Source of the DNA: Lysobacter enzymogenes
Lineage (GTDB): Bacteria; Pseudomonadota; Gammaproteobacteria; Xanthomonadales; Xanthomonadaceae
Reading direction: 5' to 3'
DNA: 64,000 nucleotides
Assembly: GCF_900106525.1 (NCBI RefSeq)
Contig: NZ_FNOG01000006.1
Span: 129,390-193,389, forward strand
In this document: positions 30,261-40,500 of the stretch, in pieces
Position numbering within the stretch: the first letter of the stretch is position 1
Layout of the letters: each line of letters begins with the position of its first letter
Program-made: the position numbers and the translations under genes
The notes under the pieces: generated by a model
What the model saw: the letters and a program-made list of their open reading frames with translations, nothing else
Databases searched by the model: none
Told to the model about the DNA's origin: nothing

Positions 30261-31090
30261 GGATCGATAAAGAAATGCGCGTAGGGCACGGTCATCACTG
30301 TGTCGTGGGCGAGGCGATGGCCGTGGAAGCCGTCCTCGCCGTAGGCGGTGCCGTGGTCGGAGCAGACGATGGCGAAGGCGCCGCCGCGCGCGCGCAGCGC
30401 GTCCAGCAGCGGCGCCAGCGCGGCGTCGACGTAGCGCAGCGCGGCGCGATGGCTGGCGTAGCCGTCGGCCTGCGCGCCGGGCAGGTAGTGGCGGTTGGGT
30501 TGGTGCAGGGCGGAGACGTTGATGAAGACGAAGCACGGCGTATCGCGCGCCTCGTCGCTGCCCAGGCGCTCGCAGGCCAGCGCGACCTGGCGCTGCGTCG
30601 AGTCCGCAGCGGTCACGCCCAGGCCGGGATGCCAGTGGCTTTCGTCGAACAGATCGGGAAACTGCGAGCCCAATGGGTTGCGCTTGTTGAAGAAGCCGAC
30701 CCCGCCGATGCAGATCGTGCGATAGCCGGCGTCGCGCAGGCCCGAGACGATGTCGGCGCGGTCGCGGAACACGTGGGTGCCGGTGGCGGTGGTCTCGCTG
30801 CCTTCGAACTCCAGCGCGAACAGGCGCGGATGCGGCCCGGGCCGCGCCGGCGTGGGCAGGAAGCCGGCGAAGAACGCGGCGTGCGCGGCGTAGGTGAAGC
30901 TGCCGGGGGTATGGCGGCGTTCCCAACCCAGCGAGTGCAGATGCGCGGACAGCACCGGCAGTTCGCCGCGCTCGAAGCATTCCTGCGCGGCGTCGTAGCG
31001 CAGCGTGTCGAGGGTGATCAGCAGCAGGTCGCGCTGGCCGACCACGGCGCGCATGTCGGGATTGTCATAGCGGGCGCCGGGCTCAGGCAT
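30257..31090 (-). CDS. STM4013/SEN3800-family hydrolase (alkaline phosphatase superfamily)
   Basis: A 277-residue metal-dependent hydrolase or transferase. It has the N-terminal metal motif LLITLDTLRYDA, a nucleophile-region TPGSFTYAAHAAFFAGFLP as in sulfatase-like enzymes (Thr or Ser rather than Cys), and the C-terminal metal motif CSDHGTAYGEDGFHGH. It could act on a sulphate, phosphate or phosphonate ester or transfer a phospho-group. Its start overlaps the STM4014-like stop by 8 bases. It has no signal peptide, so unlike periplasmic sulfatases it appears cytoplasmic. Confidence 0.83.
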   Translation of the reverse strand: MPEPGARYDNPDMRAVVGQRDLLLITLDTLRYDAAQECFERGELPVLSAHLHSLGWERRHTPGSFTYAAHAAFFAGFLPTPARPGPHPRLFALEFEGSETTATGTHVFRDRADIVSGLRDAGYRTICIGGVGFFNKRNPLGSQFPDLFDESHWHPGLGVTAADSTQRQVALACERLGSDEARDTPCFVFINVSALHQPNRHYLPGAQADGYASHRAALRYVDAALAPLLDALRARGGAFAIVCSDHGTAYGEDGFHGHRLAHDTVMTVPYAHFFIDP

Positions 31091-32249
31091 GGACGGGCTC
31101 CGGCGCGTGCGGCGCAAGCGGCGCGTCGGGCGCGGGCACCGCGCGCAGCAGGGCTTGGTCCTGGTAGGTGCTCAGGCCCTGCCAGGGCAGGTCGAGCAGC
31201 AGGTCGCCGAAGGCGTTGGCTTCCAGCACCCAACTGCGGCCCTCGCGCAGGATCAGGTCGAAACCGATCATGCGGCTGCGCGGGAACGCCATCGCCGCCT
31301 GTTGGGTCGCGGTTTCCAGCGCGTGCATGGCGGCATCGTCGAGCCAGTGCGCCAGCGCGCCGCGGCGGTTGCCCAGGTGCAGATTGGTCAGCGGGCCGCG
31401 GCCGACGCGGGCGACGCGGTGGCGCAGGAAACCGTCGAGCGCGACCGCGCGGATGTCGTAATGCGCGCCGCCGTAGCGATCGCCCTGGCTGCCGGGCGCG
31501 CGCGGCTTGGGAATCCAGCGTTCGACGTAGGCGCCCTGCGCGGCGATCGCGTCGATCAGTTGGGCGATGCGCGCGCCGTCGTCGTAGCGGCGCGGCTTGA
31601 GCGAATTGAACACCCGCGTGCGACCGCCGTCTTCGCTCAGCTCGGCCGAGCCATAGGCGGCTTCGCGCCCGCTGCGGTTGCGCCGGTACGCCAGCACGCC
31701 GGCGCCGGAGGAGCCGTATCGGGCCTTGACGAAGACTTGCCCGGCGTCGTGTTCGCGCAGCAGCGTTTGCAGCGATTCGTAGCCGTCGATTTCGCCCAGC
31801 AGCGGCGGGATCGCGATGCCCTGCGCGCGCAGGCGACGCTGGCAGGCGAGCTTGTCGCTCATGCCGGCGATGTCGTCGGGCGGGTTCAGATAGCCGGCGC
31901 GCGCGGGCAGGGCCTGCAGCAGTTCGCGAAAGCCGGCGTACCAATGGTGCTGGTGGGCCAGCTCGCCGTGTTCCAGCGGCTGCGGCGGCGCGCCGACGGC
32001 GCCGAGCGCGCGCCAGCCGCGTTCGATCAGCGCCGCGTGCAGGGCCGGCGCCTCGCCCGGCGATTCGATCTTGACCAGCGCGCGCGGCCGCGCAGCGATC
32101 TGCTCGGCCGCGCGTTGCGGCGCGGCGAGCAGGTCTTCGTAATGCAGCTCTTCGGCCGCGGCCACGCCGCGCTCGCGCAGCGCCTGTTGCAGCCCGCGCA
32201 GGCGACGGCTGCCGCGCGGGCCGATCAGCAGCCAGGCCGGCGGGGTCAC
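31083..32249 (-). CDS. STM4014-family ATP-grasp protein
   Basis: A 388-residue protein with an ATP-grasp fold. An N-terminal Rossmann-like domain (WLLIGPRGSRRLRGL) is followed by the ATP-binding Lys and glycine loop VFVKARYGSSGAGVLA at about 175, and the metal-binding end MIGFDLILREG...VLEANAFGDLL near 350. ATP-grasp enzymes usually form carboxylate-amine or carboxylate-thiol bonds through acyl phosphates, so this is the probable ligase of the pathway. The start is GTG at 32249, 4 bases after the STM4015-like stop. The substrate is unknown. Confidence 0.83.
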   Translation of the reverse strand: MTPPAWLLIGPRGSRRLRGLQQALRERGVAAAEELHYEDLLAAPQRAAEQIAARPRALVKIESPGEAPALHAALIERGWRALGAVGAPPQPLEHGELAHQHHWYAGFRELLQALPARAGYLNPPDDIAGMSDKLACQRRLRAQGIAIPPLLGEIDGYESLQTLLREHDAGQVFVKARYGSSGAGVLAYRRNRSGREAAYGSAELSEDGGRTRVFNSLKPRRYDDGARIAQLIDAIAAQGAYVERWIPKPRAPGSQGDRYGGAHYDIRAVALDGFLRHRVARVGRGPLTNLHLGNRRGALAHWLDDAAMHALETATQQAAMAFPRSRMIGFDLILREGRSWVLEANAFGDLLLDLPWQGLSTYQDQALLRAVPAPDAPLAPHAPEPVHA

Positions 32250-32253
32250 GTCC

Positions 32254-33165
32254 TTACTCGGACACCGCCACGTAGCGGTCGCCGTCGTCCTCTTCTTCCG
32301 GATCGTCCAGCACCACCGCGCACGGCAGCGCGCGCAGCTTGGCCTGCCATTCTTCGGAGATGTAGTGATGGCTCAGATCGATGCGCTCCAGCGCGCCCAG
32401 GTGCGGGCTTTCGGCCAGCGCCTGCGCGCCGGCGTCGCCGATGGTGCCCAGCGACAGGTCCAGGCTCTGCAGCGAGCCCAGCCACGGCTGTTGCGCCAGC
32501 CACACGGCCAGTTCGTCGCTGATTTCCGAATCGCGCAGGCCCAGGTAGCGCAGGCGCTCGGGGCCGATCTTGGCGAGCAGGTTCTGATAGTCGGCCAGGC
32601 TGCCGTCGAACCCGTAGTTGTCGCTGCCCAGCCACAGCTCCAGATGCTTGAGCGCGGGCAGGGTGGAGCCGGCGACGGCGTCGACGATCTTGCTCGGCAG
32701 GCCGCCGCATTCGATCGCCAGTTCCTCCAGCGCGGCGTGCGAGAACGCCTGCAGCTCCAGGTTGGTCGAGCCGCGCACGCGCAGCGACTGCAGTTGCGGG
32801 TAGGCGGCCAGCAGCGGGTTGTAGGAGGTCTGGATGATCCAGGAGACCTCGCAGTCCTCGTAGGTCATGTCGCCGACGAACAGGGCGTTGAGCTTGGGCA
32901 GACGGGCGCGGTATTCGATCAGCGCGTCGAGGTAGCCCTGCGGGCCTTCGTCGTGGGCTTCGCTCCACGGGCCGACGATCAGCGTTTCCAGGCCGGCCGG
33001 GTCGACCTTGGCGAGGAAGTCGTCGAGCAGGTCGCGCTGGCTCTCTTCGCTGTCGTAGTCCTGAGTCAGCCGGTAGACCACGTCGCCGCCGTCGGGCGTG
33101 GCGCCCATGCGGAATTCGACGACGCGTTTGCCGCGGTAGATCTGCGAGTACTCGCCGATGGTCAC
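32254..33165 (-). CDS. STM4015-family leucine-rich-repeat protein
   Basis: A 303-residue protein whose centre and C-terminus carry degenerate leucine-rich repeats of about 23-28 residues (LPKLNALFVGDMT, YPQLQSLRVRGST, LPALKHLELWLGS, LRYLGLRDSEIS, LQSLDLSLGTIG, LERIDLSHHYIS), with an acidic tail rich in Glu and Asp. No signal peptide or catalytic motif is seen, so a scaffold or substrate-recognition role for the operon enzymes is plausible. It is the first gene of the five, with a GTG start at 33165, and the promoter must lie in the 85 bases before the family A repeat. Confidence 0.82.
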   Translation of the reverse strand: MTIGEYSQIYRGKRVVEFRMGATPDGGDVVYRLTQDYDSEESQRDLLDDFLAKVDPAGLETLIVGPWSEAHDEGPQGYLDALIEYRARLPKLNALFVGDMTYEDCEVSWIIQTSYNPLLAAYPQLQSLRVRGSTNLELQAFSHAALEELAIECGGLPSKIVDAVAGSTLPALKHLELWLGSDNYGFDGSLADYQNLLAKIGPERLRYLGLRDSEISDELAVWLAQQPWLGSLQSLDLSLGTIGDAGAQALAESPHLGALERIDLSHHYISEEWQAKLRALPCAVVLDDPEEEDDGDRYVAVSE

Positions 33166-33249
33166 GTGGGGCTCCTTGCCTGCGTTGGTAAACGAGGGCG
33201 AAGCATACCTAAGGAGCGAGGACTGTTGTAACCATCGCCGGCGGGCGGC

Positions 33250-33356
33250 TTTTGTGGGAGGGGCTTCAGCCCCGATGCTTTTCGCTCAGGTCGCGACGAT
33301 CTGACACAAAAGCATCGGGGCTGAAGCCCCTCCCACAAAAAAGCCCCTCCCACAAA
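33250..33356. repeat. Family A inverted repeat, copy 2 (most intact)
   Basis: Perfect 33-base arms (33250-33282 and 33308-33340) of TTTTGTGGGAGGGGCTTCAG... flank a 25-base spacer. A truncated third arm, AAGCCCCTCCCACAAA, follows to 33356. It ends against the gntP-type stop at 33359, so it could act as its terminator. Confidence 0.9.
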
Positions 33357-33358
33357 CG

Positions 33359-34756
33359 TCAGACCAGGCCGGTGGCGTAGAACGTCGCGATCACCACGAA
33401 CACCGCCGCGGTCTTGATCAGGGTGATCGCGAATACGTCCTTGTAGGCCTGGCGGTGGCTCAGGCCGGTCACCGCCAGCAGGGTGATGACCGCGCCGTTG
33501 TGCGGCAGGGTGTCCATGCCGCCGGAGGCCATCGAGGCCACGCGGTGCAGCACTTCCATCGGGATGCTGGCGGCCTGGGCGTTGGCGATGAAGGTTTCCG
33601 ACATCGCCGCCAGGGCGATGCTCATGCCGCCGGAGGCCGAGCCGGTGATGCCGGCCAGGGCGGTCACCGTCACCGCTTCGTTGACCAGCGGGTTGGGAAT
33701 CGCGCCGAGCGCGTTGGCGACCACCAAAAAGCCCGGCAGCGCCGCGATCACCGCGCCGAAACCGTATTCGCTGGCGGTGTTCATCGCCGCCAGCAGGGCG
33801 CCGCCGATGGCGGCCTTGCTGCCTTCGGCGAAGCTTTGGGTCACCGGCTTCCAGGCGAACGCCAGCACCGCGGCGATGCCCAGCAGCAGCGCGCCTTCCA
33901 CCGCCCAGATCGCGGCGATCTTGGACACGTCCTGGACCACCGGCGCGGCGTCGCCGATCACCGCCGGGTCGAAGCTGTGCTGCTTGCCGTAGGCCTGCGG
34001 CAGCCAGGTGCTGAACAACTTGTTGGCCACGCCGACCACGACCAGCGGCGCGATCGCCACCAGCGGGTGGGCGAGCTTGCCGCCGGCGAACGGCGCCGGC
34101 TCGTTGAGCAACTGCGTGCCGTAGCCTTCGCCGGCCTTGAGCGCGGCGCGGCGGCGCCAGTTCAGATACGCAAGGCCGACGATCAGGATGAACACGCCGC
34201 CGATGGTGCCCAGGATCGGCGCGGCCCAGGTGTCGGTGCCGAAAAACGCGGTCGGGATGATGTTCTGGATCTGCGGCGTGCCCGGCAGCGCGTCCATGGT
34301 GAAGGTGAACGCGCCCAGGGCGATGGTGCCGGGGATCAGCCGCTTGGGGATGTCGCTCTGGCGGAACAACTCGGCGGCGAAGGGATACACCGCGAACACC
34401 ACCACGAACAGCGACACGCCGCCGTAGGTCAGCAGCGCGCACACCGCGACGATGGCGAGCATGGCGCGTTCGCGCCCGACCAGGCGGATGGTCGCGGCGA
34501 CGATGGATTTGGAAAAACCCGAAGTCTCGATCAGCTTGCCGAAGATCGCGCCGAGCAGGAACACCGGGAAATACAGCTTGAGGAAGCCGACCATCTTGTC
34601 CATGAACAGGCCGGTGAACATCGGCGCGACCAGCGACGGATCGGTCAACAGCACCGCGCCCAGCGCCGCCACCGGCGCGAACAGGATCACGCTGTGGCCG
34701 CGGTAGGCGACGTACATCAGGAAGCACAGCGCGGCCAGCACGATCAAAAACGCCAT
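33359..34756 (-). CDS. GntP-family permease
   Basis: A 465-residue inner-membrane permease with about 12 hydrophobic helices, matching the GntP (gluconate:H+ symporter) family. Visible blocks include VSLFVVVFAVYPFAAELFR, the conserved FTFTMDALPGTPQIQNIIP, LLAAMNTASEYGFGAVIA, and TGSASGGMSIAL near the C-terminus with MASGGMDTLPHNGAVITLL. Members transport gluconate, and related proteins transport 3-hydroxybutyrate and other hydroxy acids. With PHB-oligomer hydrolase and PHA synthase genes nearby a hydroxy-acid substrate is possible, but no catabolic gene is adjacent. Confidence 0.85.
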   Translation of the reverse strand: MAFLIVLAALCFLMYVAYRGHSVILFAPVAALGAVLLTDPSLVAPMFTGLFMDKMVGFLKLYFPVFLLGAIFGKLIETSGFSKSIVAATIRLVGRERAMLAIVAVCALLTYGGVSLFVVVFAVYPFAAELFRQSDIPKRLIPGTIALGAFTFTMDALPGTPQIQNIIPTAFFGTDTWAAPILGTIGGVFILIVGLAYLNWRRRAALKAGEGYGTQLLNEPAPFAGGKLAHPLVAIAPLVVVGVANKLFSTWLPQAYGKQHSFDPAVIGDAAPVVQDVSKIAAIWAVEGALLLGIAAVLAFAWKPVTQSFAEGSKAAIGGALLAAMNTASEYGFGAVIAALPGFLVVANALGAIPNPLVNEAVTVTALAGITGSASGGMSIALAAMSETFIANAQAASIPMEVLHRVASMASGGMDTLPHNGAVITLLAVTGLSHRQAYKDVFAITLIKTAAVFVVIATFYATGLV

Positions 34757-34986
34757 CGGTTCGGATTCCCCTCATTGCGGCGCGGGCGTCGGGCCCGGCT
34801 GCGCGCAGTGTCGGCAATGCGGGCGCGCGGCCGGCATTGTCCGAAGGTACAGCTGCCGGCCGCGGCGGCCGGCTCCTAGGCTGTGCGCCATGACGGGGGA
34901 CTGCGCGGCGCGAGGGGCGCTGCGCGCGACTTCCGCACCCGCATTCGCATCTTTCGCATCGAGCTCCCGGGGGAGGGACAACCAAC

Positions 34987-37245
34987 GTGATCCGCATCGA
35001 CCGACACTCCCGCCACTACCACCGCGGCCGCCGCGCCGCGCTCGCCTCGGCCGTGGCCCTGGCGCTGCTGGCGCCGGCGGCCTGGGCGCAGGACGCCGCA
35101 CCGGCCGCGGCCGAAGCCCGCGACGCCAAGACCCTGGGCGGGTTGACCGTCACCGCGCGCAAGCGCGAGGAAACCCTGCAGGAAGTGCCGGTGGCGATCA
35201 CCGCGTTCACGCCCGAGGCGCTGGACCGGCTCAACATCGAGGACCTCAGCGACCTCGACGCGCAGGTGCCGAACCTGACCATCTACGCCGCGCGCGGTTC
35301 CAGCAGCACCATCACCGCCTACATCCGCGGCGTCGGCCAGTCCGATCCGCTGTGGGGCGTGGATCCGGGCGTGGGCATCTACATGGACGATGTCTACATC
35401 GCCCGCCCGCAGGGCGCGCTGCTGGACGTGTTCGACGTGGAGCGCATCGAAGTGCTGCGCGGCCCGCAGGGCACGCTGTACGGCAAGAACACCATCGGCG
35501 GCGCGATCAAGTACATCTCGCGCGGCCTGCCGACCCAGTTCGGCGGCTTCGCCTCGGTGACCGCGGGCAACTACGGCCAGCTCGACGTCAAGGCGGCGGT
35601 GGCCGGCCCGATCGGCGGCGCGACCCAGGGCGGCGACGCCACCTTGCGCGGCCGTTTGTCGGTGGCCAGCCTCAACCGCGACGGCTTCGGCAAGAACCGC
35701 TTCACCAACCAGGAGGTCAGCGACAAGGAAGTGCTGGCGCTGCGCGGCAGCCTCGGCGCCTACGTCAGCGACTCGCTCGACATCCAGTTCGCGTTCGACT
35801 GGATGGACGACCAGTCCGGCGTGCGCGGCGCCCGGATGCTCGCGCCCAACCGCTTCGCCCCGGGCCTGCTGCCGCTGGACGACCGCTACGACATCCGCAG
35901 CGGCATGCCCAACGTCAACGACACCACGATCAAGGGCGCCTCGGCCGTCGTCAACTGGCGCGCCAACGAGGACTGGACGTTCAAGTACGTGCTGGCCAAG
36001 CGCGAGTCCGACACCGAGACCAACATCGACTTCGACACCCTGCCGAACAAGATCGCCGACGTGAAGGCGTTCTACAGCGATCAGCAGGTCAGCCACGAGT
36101 TGCAGGCCAATTACGATGGCGGCGGCCGCGCGCGCGGCGTGATGGGCATCTACGCCTTCGACGGCGAAGCCGGCGGGCAGGTGCTCAACAACTTCTTCAA
36201 CCTCAGCTTTGGCGACACTCAGGGCACGGTCTACACCGAGTCGTTGGCGTTCTACGCCGACTGGACGTTCGACCTGACCGACAAGCTCAAGCTCGACGTC
36301 GGCGCGCGCTACACCGACGAGGACAAGCGCGCCAAGGTGTTCAACCAGGGCTACCGCGACGCCAACTTCACCCTTCCCAGCGGCGTGATCGCGGCCAATT
36401 TCGACCGCAAGATCAACTTCAAGAACACCTCGCCGAAGGTCTCGCTGGACTACCAGTTGGCCCCGGACATCCTGGTCTACGGGCTGGCCACGCGCGGCTT
36501 CAAGTCCGGCGGCTACAACATCCGCGCCCAGGCCGCGGCGGTGCCGCGCTCGGCCGAGCCGTTCGACGACGAGGTCGTCGACAGCTACGAGCTGGGCAGC
36601 AAGATGGCCTTCTTCGACCAGCGCGTGTTCCTGAACCTGTCGTACTTCCACAACAAGTACAAGGACATCCAGCTGTCGGTGTTCACCGCCTACGACAGCA
36701 ACGGCGACGGCACCAACGACGCGTTCTTCGGCGATTTCACCAACGCCGGCCAAGGCACGGTGCAGGGCCTGGAAGTCGAGTACCAGTGGCTGCCGAACCA
36801 GAACTGGCTGATCTCGGGCAACCTGGCCTGGCTGGACGCCAAGTACGACGAATTCATGTACGCCGGCGTCAACATCGCCAAGGAACAGGAATTCACCAAC
36901 GCGCCCGAGTTCTCCGGTGCGCTCAACGTCGAGTACCGCACCGATCTGTCCGACGGCAGCAATCTGTCGGCGCGGGTGGGCTACAGCTACCAGAGCGAGG
37001 TGGTGGCGACCACCGAGATCGTGCGCACCGGCGCGCTGCCGATCACCCAGGACGGCTACGGCCTGGTCAACGCCGGCGTCACCTGGAAGAGCCGCGGCCC
37101 GTGGACGGTGTCGCTGCAGGGCAGCAACCTCGCCGACAAGGAATACCGCACCACCGGCTACAGCCTGAACTCGGCGCTGGGCGTGTACACCGGTTTCTAC
37201 GGTCCGCCGCGCCAGTACTCGCTGACGGTCAAGTACGACTTCTGA
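34987..37245 (+). CDS. TonB-dependent outer-membrane receptor
   Basis: A 752-residue receptor for energised uptake across the outer membrane. A signal peptide (about 1-35, ending AWAQD) is followed by a short linker, the plug domain starting LTVTARKREETLQEVPVA and reaching VLRGPQGTLYGKNTIGG, and a 22-strand barrel with typical GLATRGFKSGGYN and YELGSKMAFFDQ blocks, ending in the aromatic terminal signature LTVKYDF. The start is GTG at 34987 after a GGGGGAGGG site. The type is that of iron-complex/unknown-substrate receptors abundant in this family; the ligand is not evident. It is divergent from the gntP-type gene and ends at a terminator. Confidence 0.92.
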   Translation: MIRIDRHSRHYHRGRRAALASAVALALLAPAAWAQDAAPAAAEARDAKTLGGLTVTARKREETLQEVPVAITAFTPEALDRLNIEDLSDLDAQVPNLTIYAARGSSSTITAYIRGVGQSDPLWGVDPGVGIYMDDVYIARPQGALLDVFDVERIEVLRGPQGTLYGKNTIGGAIKYISRGLPTQFGGFASVTAGNYGQLDVKAAVAGPIGGATQGGDATLRGRLSVASLNRDGFGKNRFTNQEVSDKEVLALRGSLGAYVSDSLDIQFAFDWMDDQSGVRGARMLAPNRFAPGLLPLDDRYDIRSGMPNVNDTTIKGASAVVNWRANEDWTFKYVLAKRESDTETNIDFDTLPNKIADVKAFYSDQQVSHELQANYDGGGRARGVMGIYAFDGEAGGQVLNNFFNLSFGDTQGTVYTESLAFYADWTFDLTDKLKLDVGARYTDEDKRAKVFNQGYRDANFTLPSGVIAANFDRKINFKNTSPKVSLDYQLAPDILVYGLATRGFKSGGYNIRAQAAAVPRSAEPFDDEVVDSYELGSKMAFFDQRVFLNLSYFHNKYKDIQLSVFTAYDSNGDGTNDAFFGDFTNAGQGTVQGLEVEYQWLPNQNWLISGNLAWLDAKYDEFMYAGVNIAKEQEFTNAPEFSGALNVEYRTDLSDGSNLSARVGYSYQSEVVATTEIVRTGALPITQDGYGLVNAGVTWKSRGPWTVSLQGSNLADKEYRTTGYSLNSALGVYTGFYGPPRQYSLTVKYDF

Positions 37246-37289
37246 TTTCGTTCCAAGCAGGCATGGGGAGTGCGGCCGGGACGCCGCGT

Positions 37290-37324
37290 CGGGCCTGCGT
37301 CCGGGGGACGCAGGCCCGGGTTTT
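37290..37324 (+). terminator. Terminator of the TonB-dependent receptor gene
   Basis: A 13-bp GC-rich stem (37290-37302 with 37306-37318) with a GGG loop is followed by GGTTTT, 44 bases after the stop. Confidence 0.8.
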
Positions 37325-37418
37325 CCAAGGTGGCCGCGCACGATGCGCGGCCGCGGGGGTTTAGGGGCTGGGGCAGGGACGCCCCGCTCGCTTTTATGGC
37401 GGTCGGCGCGCAGCGAGT

Positions 37419-37516
37419 GTAGGAGCGGCGCGAGCCGCGACTGCGACGACGCAACTACGACGAATCTTTCGCCGCGCCTGGTGGCCCCGCGGTCGCGGCT
37501 TGCGCCGCTCCTACAG
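37419..37516. repeat. Family B inverted repeat, copy 3
   Basis: 24-base arms (37419-37442 and 37493-37516), TGTAGGAGCGGCGCGAGC type, have one mismatch and are separated by 50 bases. It lies directly upstream of the hybrid kinase gene, leaving about 70 bases for its promoter. Confidence 0.85.
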
Positions 37517-37584
37517 GTAGATACCGCGGCTGCGCTGTTCCGGGCTGCTTGCCGCCGCTATCCTGCGCCGATGCGCCGCACCTC

Positions 37585-40500
37585 ATGCCCATGCTGAGCC
37601 TCACCGCCGTCGCCCTGGCCAGCTTGGCGTGGCTGGCGCTGATGTTCGGCACCGCGCTGTTCGCCGAACGCCGGCCGAACGTGCTGGCGCGCCACTGGCA
37701 TCACATCTACGCGCTGTCGCTGGCGGTGCACTGCACCTCGTGGACTTTCTACGGCACCGTCACCCAGGCCGCGCGCTACGGCTGGCCGCTGCCGCCGACG
37801 TTTCTGGGCTCGATCCTGTTCTATGCGCTGGCCGTGGGCTTCATGGTCAAGCTGGTGCGGCTGGCGCGCGAGACCAACGCCACCTCGCTGGCCGACCTGA
37901 TCGCGACCCGCCTGGGCAAGGACGCGTGGCTGGCGGCGCTGGTCACCCTGGTCGCCGCGCTCGGCCTGATCCCCTACATCGCGCTGCAGCTCAAAGCGGT
38001 GGCGATGAGCTTCGCCATGCTCACCACCCGCGCCACCGACGGCGCCGCATTGCCGGCCTGGCGCGACAGCGCGCTGTACGTGGCGCTGGCGATGGCGCTG
38101 TTCGCGATGCTGTTCGGCACCCGCCGCGCCAGCGCCGCCGAGCACAATCGCGGGCTGGTGCTGGCGATGGCGTTCGAGTCGGTGTTCAAGCTGGCGGCGA
38201 TGCTGGCGCTGGGCGCGTTCGTCTGGTTCGGCCTGGACGCGCTGCCGCCGGCGCCGGCGATGCCCGCGCCGGCGAGCGATCCGGCCGGCGGTTTCTTCCC
38301 GCTGGTGCTGCTGGGCGCGCTGGCGATGTTCATCCTGCCGCACCAGTTCCATGTCGCCGTGGTCGAATGCCGCGACGAGCGCCACGTGCGCACTGCGCGC
38401 TGGCAGTTCCCGCTGTATCTGCTGCTGATCGCCGCGCCGGTGCTGCCGGTGGCGATGCTCGGCCAGCGCCTGCTCGGCGCGCAGGTGCCGTCGGATCTGT
38501 ACGTCCTGGCGCTGCCGCTGGCGCAGGGCCAGCAGGCGCTGGCGCTGTTCGCGTTCCTCGGCGGGCTCAGCGCCGCCACCGGCATGGTCGTGGTCAGCAC
38601 GCTGACCTTGAGCCTGATGATCGGCAACCACTGGTTCGCGCCGAACCTGCTGCGCGGCGCGTGGTCGCACAACCGCGACCTGCGCGGACGGGTGCTGGCG
38701 CTGCGCCGCGGCGGCATCGTCGCGATCATGCTGCTGGCCTGGGGCTATAGCCGTCTGATCGCCGGCAGCGAGGCGCTGGCCGATGTCGGCGCGGTGTCGT
38801 TCTCGGCGCTGGCGACGCTGGCGCCGGCGCTGGCGTTCGCGGTGTGGCGGCCGCAGACGCCGGCGCGCGCGGCCATCGCCGGCATCGCCGCGGGCTTTGC
38901 GGTGTGGTGCTGGACCTTGCTGCTGCCGATGCTGTTCGAAGCGCGCGGGGCGATGCCGGCCTGGGTGGTGCAGGGGCCGCTGGGGCTGGAGTGGCTGGCG
39001 CCGGAGCGTTTGTTCGGCCTGACCGGCTGGAGCCGGCTCGGCCGCGCGGTCGGCACCAGCCTGTTCGCGGGGACTCTGGTGACCGTGCTGGCGGCGCTGT
39101 GGCGGCGCGAGCCGGCGCGCGATGCGCGCCGCGGCCTCGACGCGCAGACCCTGCGCAACGCCGGCCTGCGCTTCCTGCCGCGCGAGCGCGTGGCGCAACT
39201 GCTCGACGGCGTGCCCACCGGCGCGCCGGTGGCGGCGGCGGTGGAAGCGGGGGTCGAGCGCGAACTGGCGGCGGTGCTGGGTTCGTCGTCGGCGCGGGTG
39301 TTGCTCGACGCGGCGCGGCGCGAGGCCGGGCGCGATCTCGACACGGTCGCCGCCATCGTCGGCGAGGCTTCGGCCGACCTGCGTTTCAACCAGCGCGTGC
39401 TCGAAGCGGCGCTGCAGAACATGAGCCAGGGCATCAGCGTGGTCGACGCGCAACTGCGCCTGGTGGCATGGAACCGGCGCTACGTCGAACTGTTCGATTT
39501 CCCGCCCGGACTGCTGCAAGTCGGCCGGCCGATCGCCGATCTGGCGCGCTGGGCGATGAATCGCCTGCCGTTCCAGGGCGATCTGGAGAGCGCGTTGCAG
39601 CGGCGCCTGGCGTACATGCGCGCGGGCACCGCGCACCTGTCCGAGCGCGTGCTCGCCGACGGCAGCATCCTGGAAATCCGCGGCAATCCGATGCCCGGCG
39701 GCGGCTTCGTCGCCACCTTTACCGATGTCACCGCGTTCCGCCGCGCCGAAGCCGGATTGATCCAGGCCAACGAAACCCTGGAACAGCGCGTGGCCGAGCG
39801 CACCGCCGACCTGGAAGTGGCCACCCAGGAAGCGCAGCGCGCCAACGAGGCCAAGAGCCGCTTCCTCGCCGCGGTCGGCCACGACCTGATGCAGCCGCTG
39901 CACGCCGCGCAGTTGTTCGCCGACGCGCTGAGCCAGCAAGCGCTCGACCCGGCCCAGCGCGACACCGTGGCGCGCATCGGCGGCGCGCTGGAATCCACCG
40001 GCGACCTGCTGACCGGCTTACTCGACATGTCGCGCCTGCAGGCCGGCGGGCTGGTGCCGCAGCCGCGCGAGTTTCCGCTGGCCGAAGTGCTCGATCCGCT
40101 GGCCGCGCAGTTCGCCGCGATCGCCGCCGCGCGCGGCCTGCGCTTTCGCTACGTGGCCACGCGCGCATGGACGCGCAGCGACCCGCAACTGCTGCGGCGG
40201 GTGCTGCAGAACTTCCTCGCCAACGCGGTGCGCTACACCGCGCAGGGGCGGGTGCTGCTGGGCGTGCGTCGCGCCGGCGACGGCCTGCGCATCGAAGTGC
40301 ACGACACCGGCCCGGGCATCGAACCGGCCCAGCGCGAAGCGATCTTCGAGGAATTCCGCCGCGGCGAGGACGCGCCCGGGCAAGGGCTGGGCCTGGGCCT
40401 GTCGATCGCCGACCGCATCGCGCAATTGCTCGACGCACCGCTGAGCCTGCGCAGCCGGGTCGGCCGCGGCACCGCGTTCGGCGTGCGCGTGGCCGCGGTG

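Noticed and set aside
33250-33356. CRISPR-like repeat array
   Set aside because: The repeats are inverted, not direct, with only two full arms and no regular spacers. No cas genes are present in the window.
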